Position numbers and translations under genes: made by a program. A stretch of 64,000 bases of DNA from Paenibacillus sp. CC-CFT747 (lineage in GTDB: Bacteria > Bacillota > Bacilli > Paenibacillales > NBRC-103111), in the NCBI GenBank assembly GCA_030323305.1, contig CP106741.1:1762001-1826000 (forward strand), written 5' to 3'. The notes under the pieces were generated by a model. It had not been told where the DNA came from. It saw only the letters and a list, made by a program, of their open reading frames with translations, and did no database searches. This document shows, piece by piece, positions 11,065-19,218 of the stretch (its first letter is position 1; each line of letters begins with the position of its first letter).

Positions 11065-11202
11065 AGGACCCTCTCATATACAGTGTAAGAAAAATCGGCA
11101 GGTTTGGCTTTACGGTCTGGTAGTTCGAGTGTTCTACGACCATTTTACCATGAAATGGATCTATTGGAGCCTTAGAAATAGGATTCGGCCGAATGGAGAA
11201 AG

Positions 11203-11238
11203 GGACCGCTACCCGTCAAGAACGGCTAGCGGTCTTTG
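11203..11238. terminator. Bidirectional hairpin after the enolase-family gene
   Basis: GACCGCTACC and GGCTAGCGGTC pair with one bulge around a 10-base loop; the plus strand continues TTTGGTT. It lies downstream of the minus-strand stop at 11253. Short T tracts make it a weak terminator. Confidence 0.4.
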
Positions 11239-11252
11239 GTTAAAGGCTATAC

Positions 11253-12524
11253 TTAACAGTGCCGGCCAAATACGCCCCCATTATGTTCATAAAACTCAGG
11301 CTGTAAATAAAATTGTCCCTCTCTCGTATCCGTCCAGCTGCCGTTCGGCATGGGATGGGATTTCTTCATGGCTTCCCAGTGGGCATAATTTTGTACGCCA
11401 TTGGCTTCGATCAAGCCTGTCGAAAGGCCGGGAACAGGCGGTAACAGCGCGGCCAGATTCTTGTTCCAATCGACCATGATGGGGCTGGCGGTCAAGTCGG
11501 CACAGAAACAGGGAATGCCGTGTTCACTCGCAAGCTTAGCCACACGCAGGCTCATGCTCATCGTTTTGGCTACCGGCTTTAAGGCAAACGCCCCAAAGCC
11601 CATCTGGATGAGGGCCAAGGCGTCCTTCTCGCTGTGCACCCTTTCATCGCCTGCCACCCGGACCGGAAAATCCGAGACATCCACCTGGAGGTGCTCAGGA
11701 AAAGGCTCCTCCACCAACAGGATCTGCTCAAGGGCTCCCATTCTTTCAGCGGCCTCGACCAGTCTCCACAGCAGATCCTTATTCCCGTACCGGCCGTTCA
11801 TATCCAGGTAATAGGCAATCTTCCCGTTCGCGGTATGCGAACAGCTCCGGTGCCCCGCCATCCGATGAATCTCCTTCAACCGCCGGATGTCCCATTCCAT
11901 CATTTTATCGGGATCCCCGTCCTGATCCGGGTCGGAGCCGAACTTGATCTTGAGGACAAAATATCCGTCATCCAGCAAAGCGGTGATCTCCTCTATCGTC
12001 ATTCCATATCCGACGACCGGGGTGGCAGCCAGCCGTTCATGGCGCCGGGAAAGACCGGATCGGTACTCCTCCGGAATCAGGTCGAAGAAACGGGCGCCCG
12101 GTTTCGTGTGGCTCAGCAGCATCCAGGCCGCCTGGTCCACCGGCACAAGCGCGTTCAGCGCAAAGGTTACCCGGAGAGGATTCTTCCCGGCCCAAACGCG
12201 GGAAGCAAATTCATAGGCCTGCTCCATCATCGGATCCAGAAGATCCATCGGCGTTTCAAACGGCCGTCTTTCGACCGATGTCAGCGCATGCCGGGTAATC
12301 TCATTCATAAAGACATTGCCCCGCTCGTTCCCCCACTCCGAATAAACCTGAGGGTCAGACCAAAGGATGCTTTGAACGCCGCAGCCTAACCCCTCCCTTC
12401 CTTCCTGATCCTCCAACGTTACCAGGGACTGCCACAGTTCATCCACATAGCCGCCTTTAAACCCGAATGGCGCAAGCAGCTTTTCGCGTTCCACCACAAG
12501 ATTCGTTTTCTCAATCGTTATCAT
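11253..12524 (-). CDS. Enolase-superfamily (mandelate racemase/muconate lactonizing-like) enzyme
   Basis: 423 residues, the usual size of the superfamily or slightly longer. The barrel carries VLKIKFGSD (a KxK-like base region), YYLDMNGRYG (first metal-binding Asp), LLVEEPFPE (second metal-binding Glu), VAGDERVHS (third acidic ligand) and FALKPVAKT with a lysine on a late strand. These enzymes abstract a proton alpha to a carboxylate, as dehydratases, epimerases or cycloisomerases. It is the last gene of the operon running lplB-lplC-lipoprotein-hydroxyacid dehydrogenase-nitrilase, so it probably dehydrates or epimerises a sugar acid or amino-acid-like carboxylate. The ribosome site is AGAGGG. 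Exact reaction not inferable. Confidence 0.75.
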   Translation of the reverse strand: MITIEKTNLVVEREKLLAPFGFKGGYVDELWQSLVTLEDQEGREGLGCGVQSILWSDPQVYSEWGNERGNVFMNEITRHALTSVERRPFETPMDLLDPMMEQAYEFASRVWAGKNPLRVTFALNALVPVDQAAWMLLSHTKPGARFFDLIPEEYRSGLSRRHERLAATPVVGYGMTIEEITALLDDGYFVLKIKFGSDPDQDGDPDKMMEWDIRRLKEIHRMAGHRSCSHTANGKIAYYLDMNGRYGNKDLLWRLVEAAERMGALEQILLVEEPFPEHLQVDVSDFPVRVAGDERVHSEKDALALIQMGFGAFALKPVAKTMSMSLRVAKLASEHGIPCFCADLTASPIMVDWNKNLAALLPPVPGLSTGLIEANGVQNYAHWEAMKKSHPMPNGSWTDTREGQFYLQPEFYEHNGGVFGRHC

Positions 12525-12562
12525 CCGGCCACCCTCTTGCCCATTCGTAAAGTTTGCATGGG

Positions 12563-13513
12563 TTATGCCTCGATTCGTCCTTGTTTGTGCCTGTCTTCTT
12601 CCGTGCGGCGGAAATAATCATCCATCCGTTCCAATCCAAACTCCTCTATGACATCGTTTACCGTGAATTCATCGGATTCACTTGTCAGCAGGACGCAGCC
12701 AAGCAGCCCCGGATCATGAATTTTCACGCTGGGCCCGTACTTTTGTTTGATCCCTGGAAAATGGGCGCTGTTCTCATCGATGTGAATAACGGCGTAGTCC
12801 AGATTAACCGTGGCGGTTATAAAGGAATAGTAATTCGTGCTGTGCGCCGCCACCTCCCCAAGCGGGGTAACAATGGTGCAGGGCGCGCCGGAAACCGCAC
12901 CCGCAAAGTAGGACCGGCAGGAATACGCCCAATAATTCTGCATAAGCCCGCCATGATAATTGGAAGGAAATACAATCAGGTCCGGTTTGGCCAACTCATA
13001 CTGCCGCCTCAGCTCTTCAAAATTCAGATCAAAGCAGATCGCACAAACGACCCTCCCGAAATCGCACTCGAACACGGGGGTATCCTTCCCATAAAGAATA
13101 TTCGCTTTATCATATTCATCCGGAACGAGGTAATTTTTATGGTAGGCTCCCATCACCCGGCCTTCGCGGTCGATCAGCTGCATGGCGTTGCGCCAGGTAC
13201 CGTCCTCGGCTTCCGTGTGGGCTGGATACGTGATATAGCAGCGGTGCCGCTTCGCGGTTTCCGCCAGAAAATCGCGGATTTGGTTGTTCCGGGTCCGGTA
13301 ATAGGCCAATCTTTGCTTGAGCGGGAACCTTCCCGGATCCGGCCTGTCACATACTTCGGACAGGACGATCAGATCGGGGCGGTCCGGGAGCACCTGCTCC
13401 AGCTGGCTCTGCCAATGCCCGATCATACGCTCCACCACCTCCTGGGGCGGAATTTCCGCATCAATCGCCAACGGTCTTGGTCCTATGCAGCTTATCGTTA
13501 CATATCTCGCCAT
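12563..13513 (-). CDS. Carbon-nitrogen hydrolase (nitrilase superfamily amidase)
   Basis: The catalytic Glu-Lys-Cys triad is visible: Glu in DLIVLSEVCD, Lys in YHKNYLVP, Cys in VVCAICFDLNF. About 316 residues, normal for the family. The superfamily cleaves amide or nitrile C-N bonds, or the reverse as an N-acyltransferase. I choose the ATG at 13513, where a GGGGAGG site is 7 bases upstream, rather than an in-frame ATG 15 bases earlier that contains the site. It lies 36 bases after the hydroxyacid dehydrogenase and 38 bases before the enolase-family gene, so one transcript is likely. Together they imply an amide-containing, carboxylated substrate. Confidence 0.85.
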   Translation of the reverse strand: MARYVTISCIGPRPLAIDAEIPPQEVVERMIGHWQSQLEQVLPDRPDLIVLSEVCDRPDPGRFPLKQRLAYYRTRNNQIRDFLAETAKRHRCYITYPAHTEAEDGTWRNAMQLIDREGRVMGAYHKNYLVPDEYDKANILYGKDTPVFECDFGRVVCAICFDLNFEELRRQYELAKPDLIVFPSNYHGGLMQNYWAYSCRSYFAGAVSGAPCTIVTPLGEVAAHSTNYYSFITATVNLDYAVIHIDENSAHFPGIKQKYGPSVKIHDPGLLGCVLLTSESDEFTVNDVIEEFGLERMDDYFRRTEEDRHKQGRIEA

Positions 13514-13549
13514 TCGCCGCCTCCCCTTCATGGAAACGAATTCTGTCCG

Positions 13550-14536
13550 TTAAGCCAGCAAATGCATATGCTCCGCCAAAACTTCCCCGCTCATGGACCG
13601 CCCGCCGATAAACGCCTGCAAATCATGGATGGTGGCCTGCGCAATCCGCTGCATTCCGTTATTGACGGCTCCCGCAATATGAGGCGTAAGCACAACATTG
13701 GGCAGGCGGCGGAACGGGTGGTCCGGGCTCGGCGGCTCCGGCTCGGTTACATCGAGGCAGGCAAAGAACCTTCCTTTTTCCAACTCGGCGACAAGCGCAT
13801 CTTCGTCTATGACGGAACCGCGGGCCGTATTGATCAGGACGCAGGTATCCTTCATCATGGCGAAGCGTTCCCGGTTGAACATGTGATGGGTCTCCGGAAT
13901 CGAGGGGAGATGAATCGAGATGACGTCGCTTTGCACAAGCAGCTCTTCCAATGTAACCTTCTGCGCCCCCATATGTTGTGCCTTTTCTTCACTGACAAAC
14001 GGATCATAGACGACAAGGTTGACATCGAAATTACGCATCAGCTTGATATAATGGGAACCCGCGCGGCCTGCTCCGACGACGCCGACCGTGAGTCCATAGA
14101 CCTCGCGCACGTTCGTTACCGAACCCCAGCCTCCTTCTCTCGTTTCCTTGCTCAATCTCCACATATCCTTGAGGGAAACAATGGTGAAGCCGAGCGCCGT
14201 TTCCGCGACCCCTTTGCCTAATGCCTCCGTTGCATTGGAGACGCGTACCCCGCGCTCCCATAATTCAGGCGTGACAATCGGCTTAACCGTGCCCGCCGCA
14301 TGAAGAACAAGCTTCAAATTCGGGGCGCTGCTGAGGACGCGCTCCGTCATAGGGCCGCAGCCCCAAGAGGTGATGGCGATGTCCGCCCCTTTAAGCAGCT
14401 CGGCGGTCTGCTCCTCGGAAGGATTGCCGCTTGCTTCATTGAGCACGACTTCCCCGATCGAGCGCAGCTGCTCCAAATGATCCTGTTGAAAAACTTTTTC
14501 CCTTACATCCTTCCCCTGCAGCAGGGCAATTTTCAA
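13550..14536 (-). CDS. D-isomer-specific 2-hydroxyacid dehydrogenase
   Basis: NAD-dependent dehydrogenase that reduces 2-keto acids or oxidises D-2-hydroxy acids. It shows the Rossmann motif LTVGVVGAGRAG, the LINTARGSVIDEDAL block with the substrate-binding Arg, Glu in DVTEPEP, and the catalytic His of LTPHIAGA. 328 residues, normal length. The start is a TTG at 14536 with GGAGGG about 7 bases upstream. A hairpin lies between it and the lipoprotein gene. Likely catabolic partner of the nitrilase and enolase-family enzymes. Confidence 0.85.
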   Translation of the reverse strand: MKIALLQGKDVREKVFQQDHLEQLRSIGEVVLNEASGNPSEEQTAELLKGADIAITSWGCGPMTERVLSSAPNLKLVLHAAGTVKPIVTPELWERGVRVSNATEALGKGVAETALGFTIVSLKDMWRLSKETREGGWGSVTNVREVYGLTVGVVGAGRAGSHYIKLMRNFDVNLVVYDPFVSEEKAQHMGAQKVTLEELLVQSDVISIHLPSIPETHHMFNRERFAMMKDTCVLINTARGSVIDEDALVAELEKGRFFACLDVTEPEPPSPDHPFRRLPNVVLTPHIAGAVNNGMQRIAQATIHDLQAFIGGRSMSGEVLAEHMHLLA

Positions 14537-14570
14537 TGGAATCCCTCCGTTAAATGTAGTCTAGAAACAA

Positions 14571-14608
14571 GCTGAGAACAGACGGGGAAAACCCAATCTA
14601 TTCTCAGC
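14571..14608 (-). terminator. Possible intra-operon hairpin after the binding-protein gene
   Basis: Arms GCTGAGAA and TTCTCAGC around a 22-base loop, followed on the minus strand by TTGTTTC. It lies between the lipoprotein stop (14633) and the dehydrogenase start (14536). Its position fits stabilising the abundant binding-protein message or partial termination. Confidence 0.4.
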
Positions 14609-14632
14609 CGGTCAATCTTTATGGAACCTTCT

Positions 14633-16147
14633 TTATTTAGCGGGGTGGGTTTTCAGCCATTCATCCAGCTGCTTCTGTTTCTCGGCAACAACCTTATCCG
14701 CGCCGGCCGCTTTCAGCTTCTGTTCGTAGATCGGGAGGTTCTTCTCCGGATCCAGCGTACCGCTTCCGAGAGCCGCGCTGTATTCATCCTGAACGGCTTT
14801 CATATTCGCAAGCTCCGTCTTAACCGGCTCCGAGTTGAAGACAAATCCGTTATAGGGAGAGACACGGGCTTCATTGTTCATTTTAATCGTTTGGGCAATC
14901 TTGTCGGCAGGTGCGCCTTCCGGCAGGTATTCGTTGCTGATATTGCCGAAAACCCAGTCCGTGTTCGTAAAGTAGCCCGCTTCCTGGTTGATTTTAATAA
15001 AATCACCCGTTGTTTTCGTATAGTGTTTGCCTTCAATTCCGTAAACAAGCGTGTTATACAGCTTCTTATCGGTGTTCACGAGCTGCAGGAACATCATCGC
15101 TCTCTCCGGATTTTTGGAGGTTCGGCTGATGGCGTTCAGTGTGCTTGCCGCTCCCGTGAAGTAGGCCTTGGACAGGGGAACCAGAACGACATCGTTACCG
15201 GCGTTGGCCGCCTTAAACTCCACTTCCGAGCCCGGCTTTCCCGTCCAGTCAAACCAGACAGCCGTGGTTCCTTTGTTGTAAGCATCGGCCGCAGACTTTA
15301 ACGTAGCGGCGTCCTGATTAATGTAGCCTTTGGTATACCAGGAGTGGGCCAGTGCGTAATTTTGCTTCATTTCCTTGGTTACGTCCGGAAGAACCTTGTG
15401 GTTCGGATCGTTTTCATACACCGGCACCTTCGGATCGATTCCGTACAGCATGCCGGTATAAAAGCCCTTTGTCGTGCCGAACGGGGTGATGCCCGGCTCG
15501 CCTTCCTTGATCTGCTTCAGGAACGGTTCGATGTCTTCGATTTTCTTAATCGAGTTGATATCGAGCTTGTATTTATCGACGAAGCGCTTCTGAATAACCA
15601 AACCGGCACGGCTTGCCGAGAACTGGAAGTTCGGCACCGCATAGACTTTTCCTCCGATCGAGGCATCGTCCCAGAATTTCTTCTGCAGCGATTTGTATAA
15701 GTCCGCCCCGGCCGCTTTCAGAAGATCATCCAGCGCCAGGAAGGCGCCTTTCTTCTGGTTCTCTTCAAACTTGAAGAGCCAGTTGGAGGTCCAGATAATG
15801 TCAACCGGTTCGCTGGCCGCCACCACCGTATTCAGCTTCTGTTCGTAGGTTCCGAAATCAACCGGCTGCAGCTTGATGGTCGCGTTGATTTTCTCTTTGG
15901 TGATTTTGTTTACCTCATCGTTGACAAGCTTCAGATCAGGATTGGCTTTGTTCTGAGGGTAGTACCAGGTCAATTCAACGGGATCCAGCTTCTTTCCGGC
16001 ATCCGTAGGTGCGGCAGAAGCGTTAGGACTAACGGTTGCGGTAGCACCCGAAGACGTTTTGCCACAGCCCGTAACGGCGAAAACGGAGCACAAAGCGATG
16101 ACCATCGTAAAATGATAACGTGATCTTTTTTCCATTGGTTTTTTCAA
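14633..16147 (-). CDS. Extracellular solute-binding lipoprotein (LplA-type sugar ABC transporter)
   Basis: 504 residues with a lipoprotein signal: basic start, hydrophobic VIALCSVFAV, then TGC as the lipobox cysteine (about residue 28), and an Ala/Ser/Thr-rich linker. The mature part matches large family-1 binding proteins for oligosaccharides (LplA/YtcQ type). It would hang on the outer face of the membrane and deliver ligand to the two permeases. The start is taken at TTG 16147 because GGGAGGG lies 8 bases upstream; an ATG lies four codons in. No ATPase gene is present in the locus; such importers usually borrow a shared MsmX-type ATPase, which I infer here. Confidence 0.9.
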   Translation of the reverse strand: MKKPMEKRSRYHFTMVIALCSVFAVTGCGKTSSGATATVSPNASAAPTDAGKKLDPVELTWYYPQNKANPDLKLVNDEVNKITKEKINATIKLQPVDFGTYEQKLNTVVAASEPVDIIWTSNWLFKFEENQKKGAFLALDDLLKAAGADLYKSLQKKFWDDASIGGKVYAVPNFQFSASRAGLVIQKRFVDKYKLDINSIKKIEDIEPFLKQIKEGEPGITPFGTTKGFYTGMLYGIDPKVPVYENDPNHKVLPDVTKEMKQNYALAHSWYTKGYINQDAATLKSAADAYNKGTTAVWFDWTGKPGSEVEFKAANAGNDVVLVPLSKAYFTGAASTLNAISRTSKNPERAMMFLQLVNTDKKLYNTLVYGIEGKHYTKTTGDFIKINQEAGYFTNTDWVFGNISNEYLPEGAPADKIAQTIKMNNEARVSPYNGFVFNSEPVKTELANMKAVQDEYSAALGSGTLDPEKNLPIYEQKLKAAGADKVVAEKQKQLDEWLKTHPAK

Positions 16148-16194
16148 TGAAGAACCCTCCCTGATTTTTGTGGGATAACCTTATAAAATGATAA

Positions 16195-17091
16195 TCAGCC
16201 TTTGATGGCTCCTATCGTCAAGCCTTGCACAAAAAACCGTTGAAAGAAAGGGAATACCAGCAGCATCGGTCCCGCCGACAAGACGACGACCGCGAATTTT
16301 GCCGAGGTTTTCGGGAATTGCGACATATCCAGGTTGATCCCGGCTTGCAAAAATTCGGGGCGGGACGTGATAATATCGAGCGAGCTCAAGGCGCGAACCA
16401 GCAGAAGCTGCAGGGGAACGAGCTTCTCGTTATTGATAAACAGCAGCGCATTGAACCATTCGTTCCAGAAATTGAATAAGATGAACAATCCCAAAGTGGC
16501 CAGCGCCGGCTTCGACAAAGGGAGAATCAGTTGAGCATAAATCCTCCATTCGCTCGCTCCTTCCATTTTGGCCGATTCGATGATTTCAATCGGAATCTTG
16601 GCCATGAACCCCTTCATAATCAGGACATAGAACGGGCTCAGCAGGCCGGGAACAATCAGCGCCCATATCGTGTCCTTCAGGTGCAGCACCTGGGTCATCA
16701 GGATGTAGAACGGGACCAGTCCGCCGTTAAACAGCATGGTGAAGAAGACATAGAACGAAGTCACCCGCTGCAGGCCGTAATCCCTTCTCGAAAGCGTATA
16801 GCCTAACGTTGAAGTGAGGATCAGACTGGTAAGAGTCCCTACGATGGCGACGGTGATCGTCACGCCGTACGCATTGAGAATGGTATCCGGGGTCTTTAAG
16901 AAATAAGTATAGGACAGGAGGGTGAACTTATCCGGAATGATGCGGAATCCGTGATGCAGGATCGATTGTTCGTCGGATAAGGAGATAATGACGACGATCA
17001 GGAAGGGAATCAGCATAGAAAGCGTGATGCCGATGAACAGCAAATGAATAAGCAGCGGAGACCACATTATCTTTTGTCGTTGGGCGTGCAC
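16195..17091 (-). CDS. Carbohydrate ABC transporter permease (LplC/YtcP type)
   Basis: 298 residues with six predicted membrane segments and the permease coupling motif ESAKMEGASEWRIYAQLILP (EAA loop), which docks the ATPase. It begins at a GTG with AAAGGAGG upstream, 15 bases after the LplB-type gene. MalG-like half of the heterodimeric sugar importer. Confidence 0.9.
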   Translation of the reverse strand: MHAQRQKIMWSPLLIHLLFIGITLSMLIPFLIVVIISLSDEQSILHHGFRIIPDKFTLLSYTYFLKTPDTILNAYGVTITVAIVGTLTSLILTSTLGYTLSRRDYGLQRVTSFYVFFTMLFNGGLVPFYILMTQVLHLKDTIWALIVPGLLSPFYVLIMKGFMAKIPIEIIESAKMEGASEWRIYAQLILPLSKPALATLGLFILFNFWNEWFNALLFINNEKLVPLQLLLVRALSSLDIITSRPEFLQAGINLDMSQFPKTSAKFAVVVLSAGPMLLVFPFFQRFFVQGLTIGAIKG

Positions 17092-17106
17092 AATGTTAGC
17101 CTCCTT

Positions 17107-18024
17107 TTAGAACAATGAGTTTTCATCGTTAATTTTTCTTACGGTATAGTTCGCGGTGACCACCAGGACGAAGCCGACGAAGGATTGATACAGGCCTACC
17201 GCGGAAGCCATACTGATGTCGCCCACTTCACTAAGCGCCCGGTAAATGTACGTATCGATAATATCCGTTGTGCTATAAGTCATTCCGCTGTTGTTCGGGA
17301 TAAAGAAGTGCAGTCCGAAATCGCCGCGGAACATATTTCCTATGGAAAGAATCAATAAAATAATGATCAGCGGAGTGAGCTGGGGGATGGTAATATTCGT
17401 GACCATCTGCCATCTCTTGGCCCCGTCGATCCGTGCCGCTTCGTACAATTCCGCATCGATTCCGAGAATACCGGCGTAATAGACCAAAGCCGAGAACCCG
17501 ATGGCTTTCCATAGATGAACGATGTTCAGGATGAAGGGCCAATATTTGGCGTTAAAATACCATTGGACCTTTTCAAAGCCCATAGCGGCCAGCCACCCGT
17601 TCAAAAATCCGTTCTGGTGGTCAAGGAACGCATTGGTGATGTAGCTTACGACAACCCATGACAAGAAGAACGGAAGAATCATGGAAGTTTGATAAATTTT
17701 AAGCCACTTCTTTGAGATTTCATTAAGCAGTATGGCAACAGCGAGTGCACAGATGGTGGTTACGGCCATGTAACCCAAGTTGTACAAAACGGTGTTGCGC
17801 GTAATGCGGAAGGCGGTTTCACTTTTGAACAGAAACTCGAAATTTTTAAAGCCGATCCAGTCACTCCCCAGAATCCCTTTGTCGTAACGGTAATTTTTGA
17901 AGGCGACAATAACACCGAACATCGGGATGTACGCCATGATAAAGATGTAAATGACAGCGGGTAATGAGAGAGTGAACAATTCGATGTGTCTTTCAAAAAA
18001 ACGTAACGATTGGGGACGCCTCAT
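17107..18024 (-). CDS. Carbohydrate ABC transporter permease (LplB type)
   Basis: MalF-like permease with six membrane segments and the EAA-loop motif YEAARIDGAKRWQMVTNITIP. I choose the ATG at 18024, preceded by GGAGGAGGAG, over an upstream in-frame start that would sit inside that site. First gene of the operon; the 60-bp element at 18107-18166 lies 83 bases upstream. Partner of the LplC-type permease and the lipoprotein. The ligand is probably an oligosaccharide released by the secreted beta-helix protein, by inference from the shared element. Confidence 0.9.
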   Translation of the reverse strand: MRRPQSLRFFERHIELFTLSLPAVIYIFIMAYIPMFGVIVAFKNYRYDKGILGSDWIGFKNFEFLFKSETAFRITRNTVLYNLGYMAVTTICALAVAILLNEISKKWLKIYQTSMILPFFLSWVVVSYITNAFLDHQNGFLNGWLAAMGFEKVQWYFNAKYWPFILNIVHLWKAIGFSALVYYAGILGIDAELYEAARIDGAKRWQMVTNITIPQLTPLIIILLILSIGNMFRGDFGLHFFIPNNSGMTYSTTDIIDTYIYRALSEVGDISMASAVGLYQSFVGFVLVVTANYTVRKINDENSLF

Positions 18025-18106
18025 TATGCCGATCTCCTCCTCCTCCGTTGGCCTCAAGTCCAGGCTTACCTTGCTACACCTTCAACATACCAGTTTTTAT
18101 TGCGGC

Positions 18107-18166
18107 GAAAAGTGCAAATACTGTACTTTTCTCTCCAATTGGACTGTACTTTTTGAATTTTTCTGA
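18107..18166 (-). promoter_or_regulatory. 60-bp regulatory element, copy 2 (before the permease operon)
   Basis: GAAAAGTGCA-N5-TGTACTTTTC followed by CTGTACTTTTTGAATTTTTC on the plus strand, aligned without gaps to 8634-8693. On the minus strand AGTACA occurs twice about 23 bases apart, the spacing of direct half-sites bound by AraC-type dimers, and a weak TTTTCG-N16-TATGTT promoter follows. Probable activator site. Confidence 0.75.
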
Positions 18167-18209
18167 CCTACTGGCTCCAAAAGACCTTTGCGGCCGCTCC
18201 TTAAGCAAA

Positions 18210-18248
18210 AAGACCTGACTCTCCTTCTATAAGGAGAATCAGGTCTTT
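18210..18248 (-). terminator. Terminator of the nup operon
   Basis: Arms AAAGACCTGA and TCAGGTCTTT, extended by CTCCTT/AAGGAG, form a long stem; the minus strand then reads TTTTTGC. It lies 17 bases after the nupQ stop. Confidence 0.85.
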
Positions 18249-18264
18249 CGGCCTTTCCGTCGTT

Positions 18265-19218
18265 CTATCGTTTATCCGAAGCAAAAGGCTCCCCCGCCGC
18301 CTTGGGCGCGTTGGACGACTTCGAGAACACGACGAGCGCGATCAAGGTCACCACATACGGGAATACCTTCAGGATCACCGGAGGGAACACCGCGAGTGAC
18401 GGCACCACCTGGGAGACGTTCGCAACCGTGCTCGCGAAGCCGAAGAACAGGGTGGCGCCCAGCACACCGAGCGGCTTCCACTGCCCGAAGATGAGCGACG
18501 CGAGTGCCAGAAACCCGAGTCCCGCGACGCTGCCCGTGAACTCTCCGGCATAGGTGACCAGGATGATCGCTCCGCCGAGGCCGGAGAAGGCGCCCGAGAG
18601 GAGCACGCCAATATAGCGCATCCGCTGAACGCGGACCCCGGCGGCCTCCGCGGCGTGGGGATGCTCGCCGCATGCCCGCAGTCTCAGCCCGAAGGGCGTT
18701 TTGTACAGCATGAACACGCTGCCCAAAACGATGGCCAGGACGATCCACGTGGTCAGGTACGTCTTCGTGAAGAGAAGCGGCCCGAGCACCGGAATCGAGG
18801 ACAGGAGAGGAACATCGAACGGGGACATGCCGCTCAAGAGCCGGATGTTCCCGCTTCCCGTGATGTTCCTCGCGAGGAAGACGGTCAGCGAACCCGCGAC
18901 CAGGTTAATCGCCGTCCCGGAAATAATCTGGTTCGCGCTCAGGTTGATGCTGGCGAAAGCATGCAGGAGCGAGAACAGCGCCCCGGCGACCATAGCCGCG
19001 AGCAGTCCGATCCACAGGACGAAGGGCTGGTTCGGATAAGCCTCCTGCAGCTTGAAGATCACGAAGGCGCCGCTGAAGGAACCGATGATCATCAACCCGT
19101 CGAGCCCGATGTTGACGACCCCGCTCCGCTCGCTGAACAGCGCCCCGAGGGCGGTGATCAAGAGGGGAATGGCGAAGACAATCGCGTAAGGGAAAATCTG
19201 CTCAATGGTGGTCCACAT
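18265..19218 (-). CDS. nupQ: Nucleoside ABC transporter permease, NupQ (YufQ) type
   Basis: About 318 residues beginning MWTTIEQIFPYAIVFAIPLL, with eight to ten membrane segments and the BPD_transp_2 signature SERSGVVNIGLDGLM, common to nucleoside and branched-chain permeases. A GGAGGGAAG site precedes the ATG at 19218. In the sequence as given this frame continues without a stop from the NupP-type gene, giving a 671-residue fusion. The buried ribosome site and a four-C run at 19231-19234 argue that a base is missing and that nupP really ends at 19202, overlapping nupQ by 17 bases. Ligand in Bacillus is guanosine and related nucleosides. Confidence 0.85.
   Translation of the reverse strand: MWTTIEQIFPYAIVFAIPLLITALGALFSERSGVVNIGLDGLMIIGSFSGAFVIFKLQEAYPNQPFVLWIGLLAAMVAGALFSLLHAFASINLSANQIISGTAINLVAGSLTVFLARNITGSGNIRLLSGMSPFDVPLLSSIPVLGPLLFTKTYLTTWIVLAIVLGSVFMLYKTPFGLRLRACGEHPHAAEAAGVRVQRMRYIGVLLSGAFSGLGGAIILVTYAGEFTGSVAGLGFLALASLIFGQWKPLGVLGATLFFGFASTVANVSQVVPSLAVFPPVILKVFPYVVTLIALVVFSKSSNAPKAAGEPFASDKR

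Noticed and set aside
12554..14221. 555-codon open frame on the plus strand
   Set aside because: It lies opposite the nitrilase and hydroxyacid dehydrogenase genes, both with intact catalytic motifs. Composition shadow.
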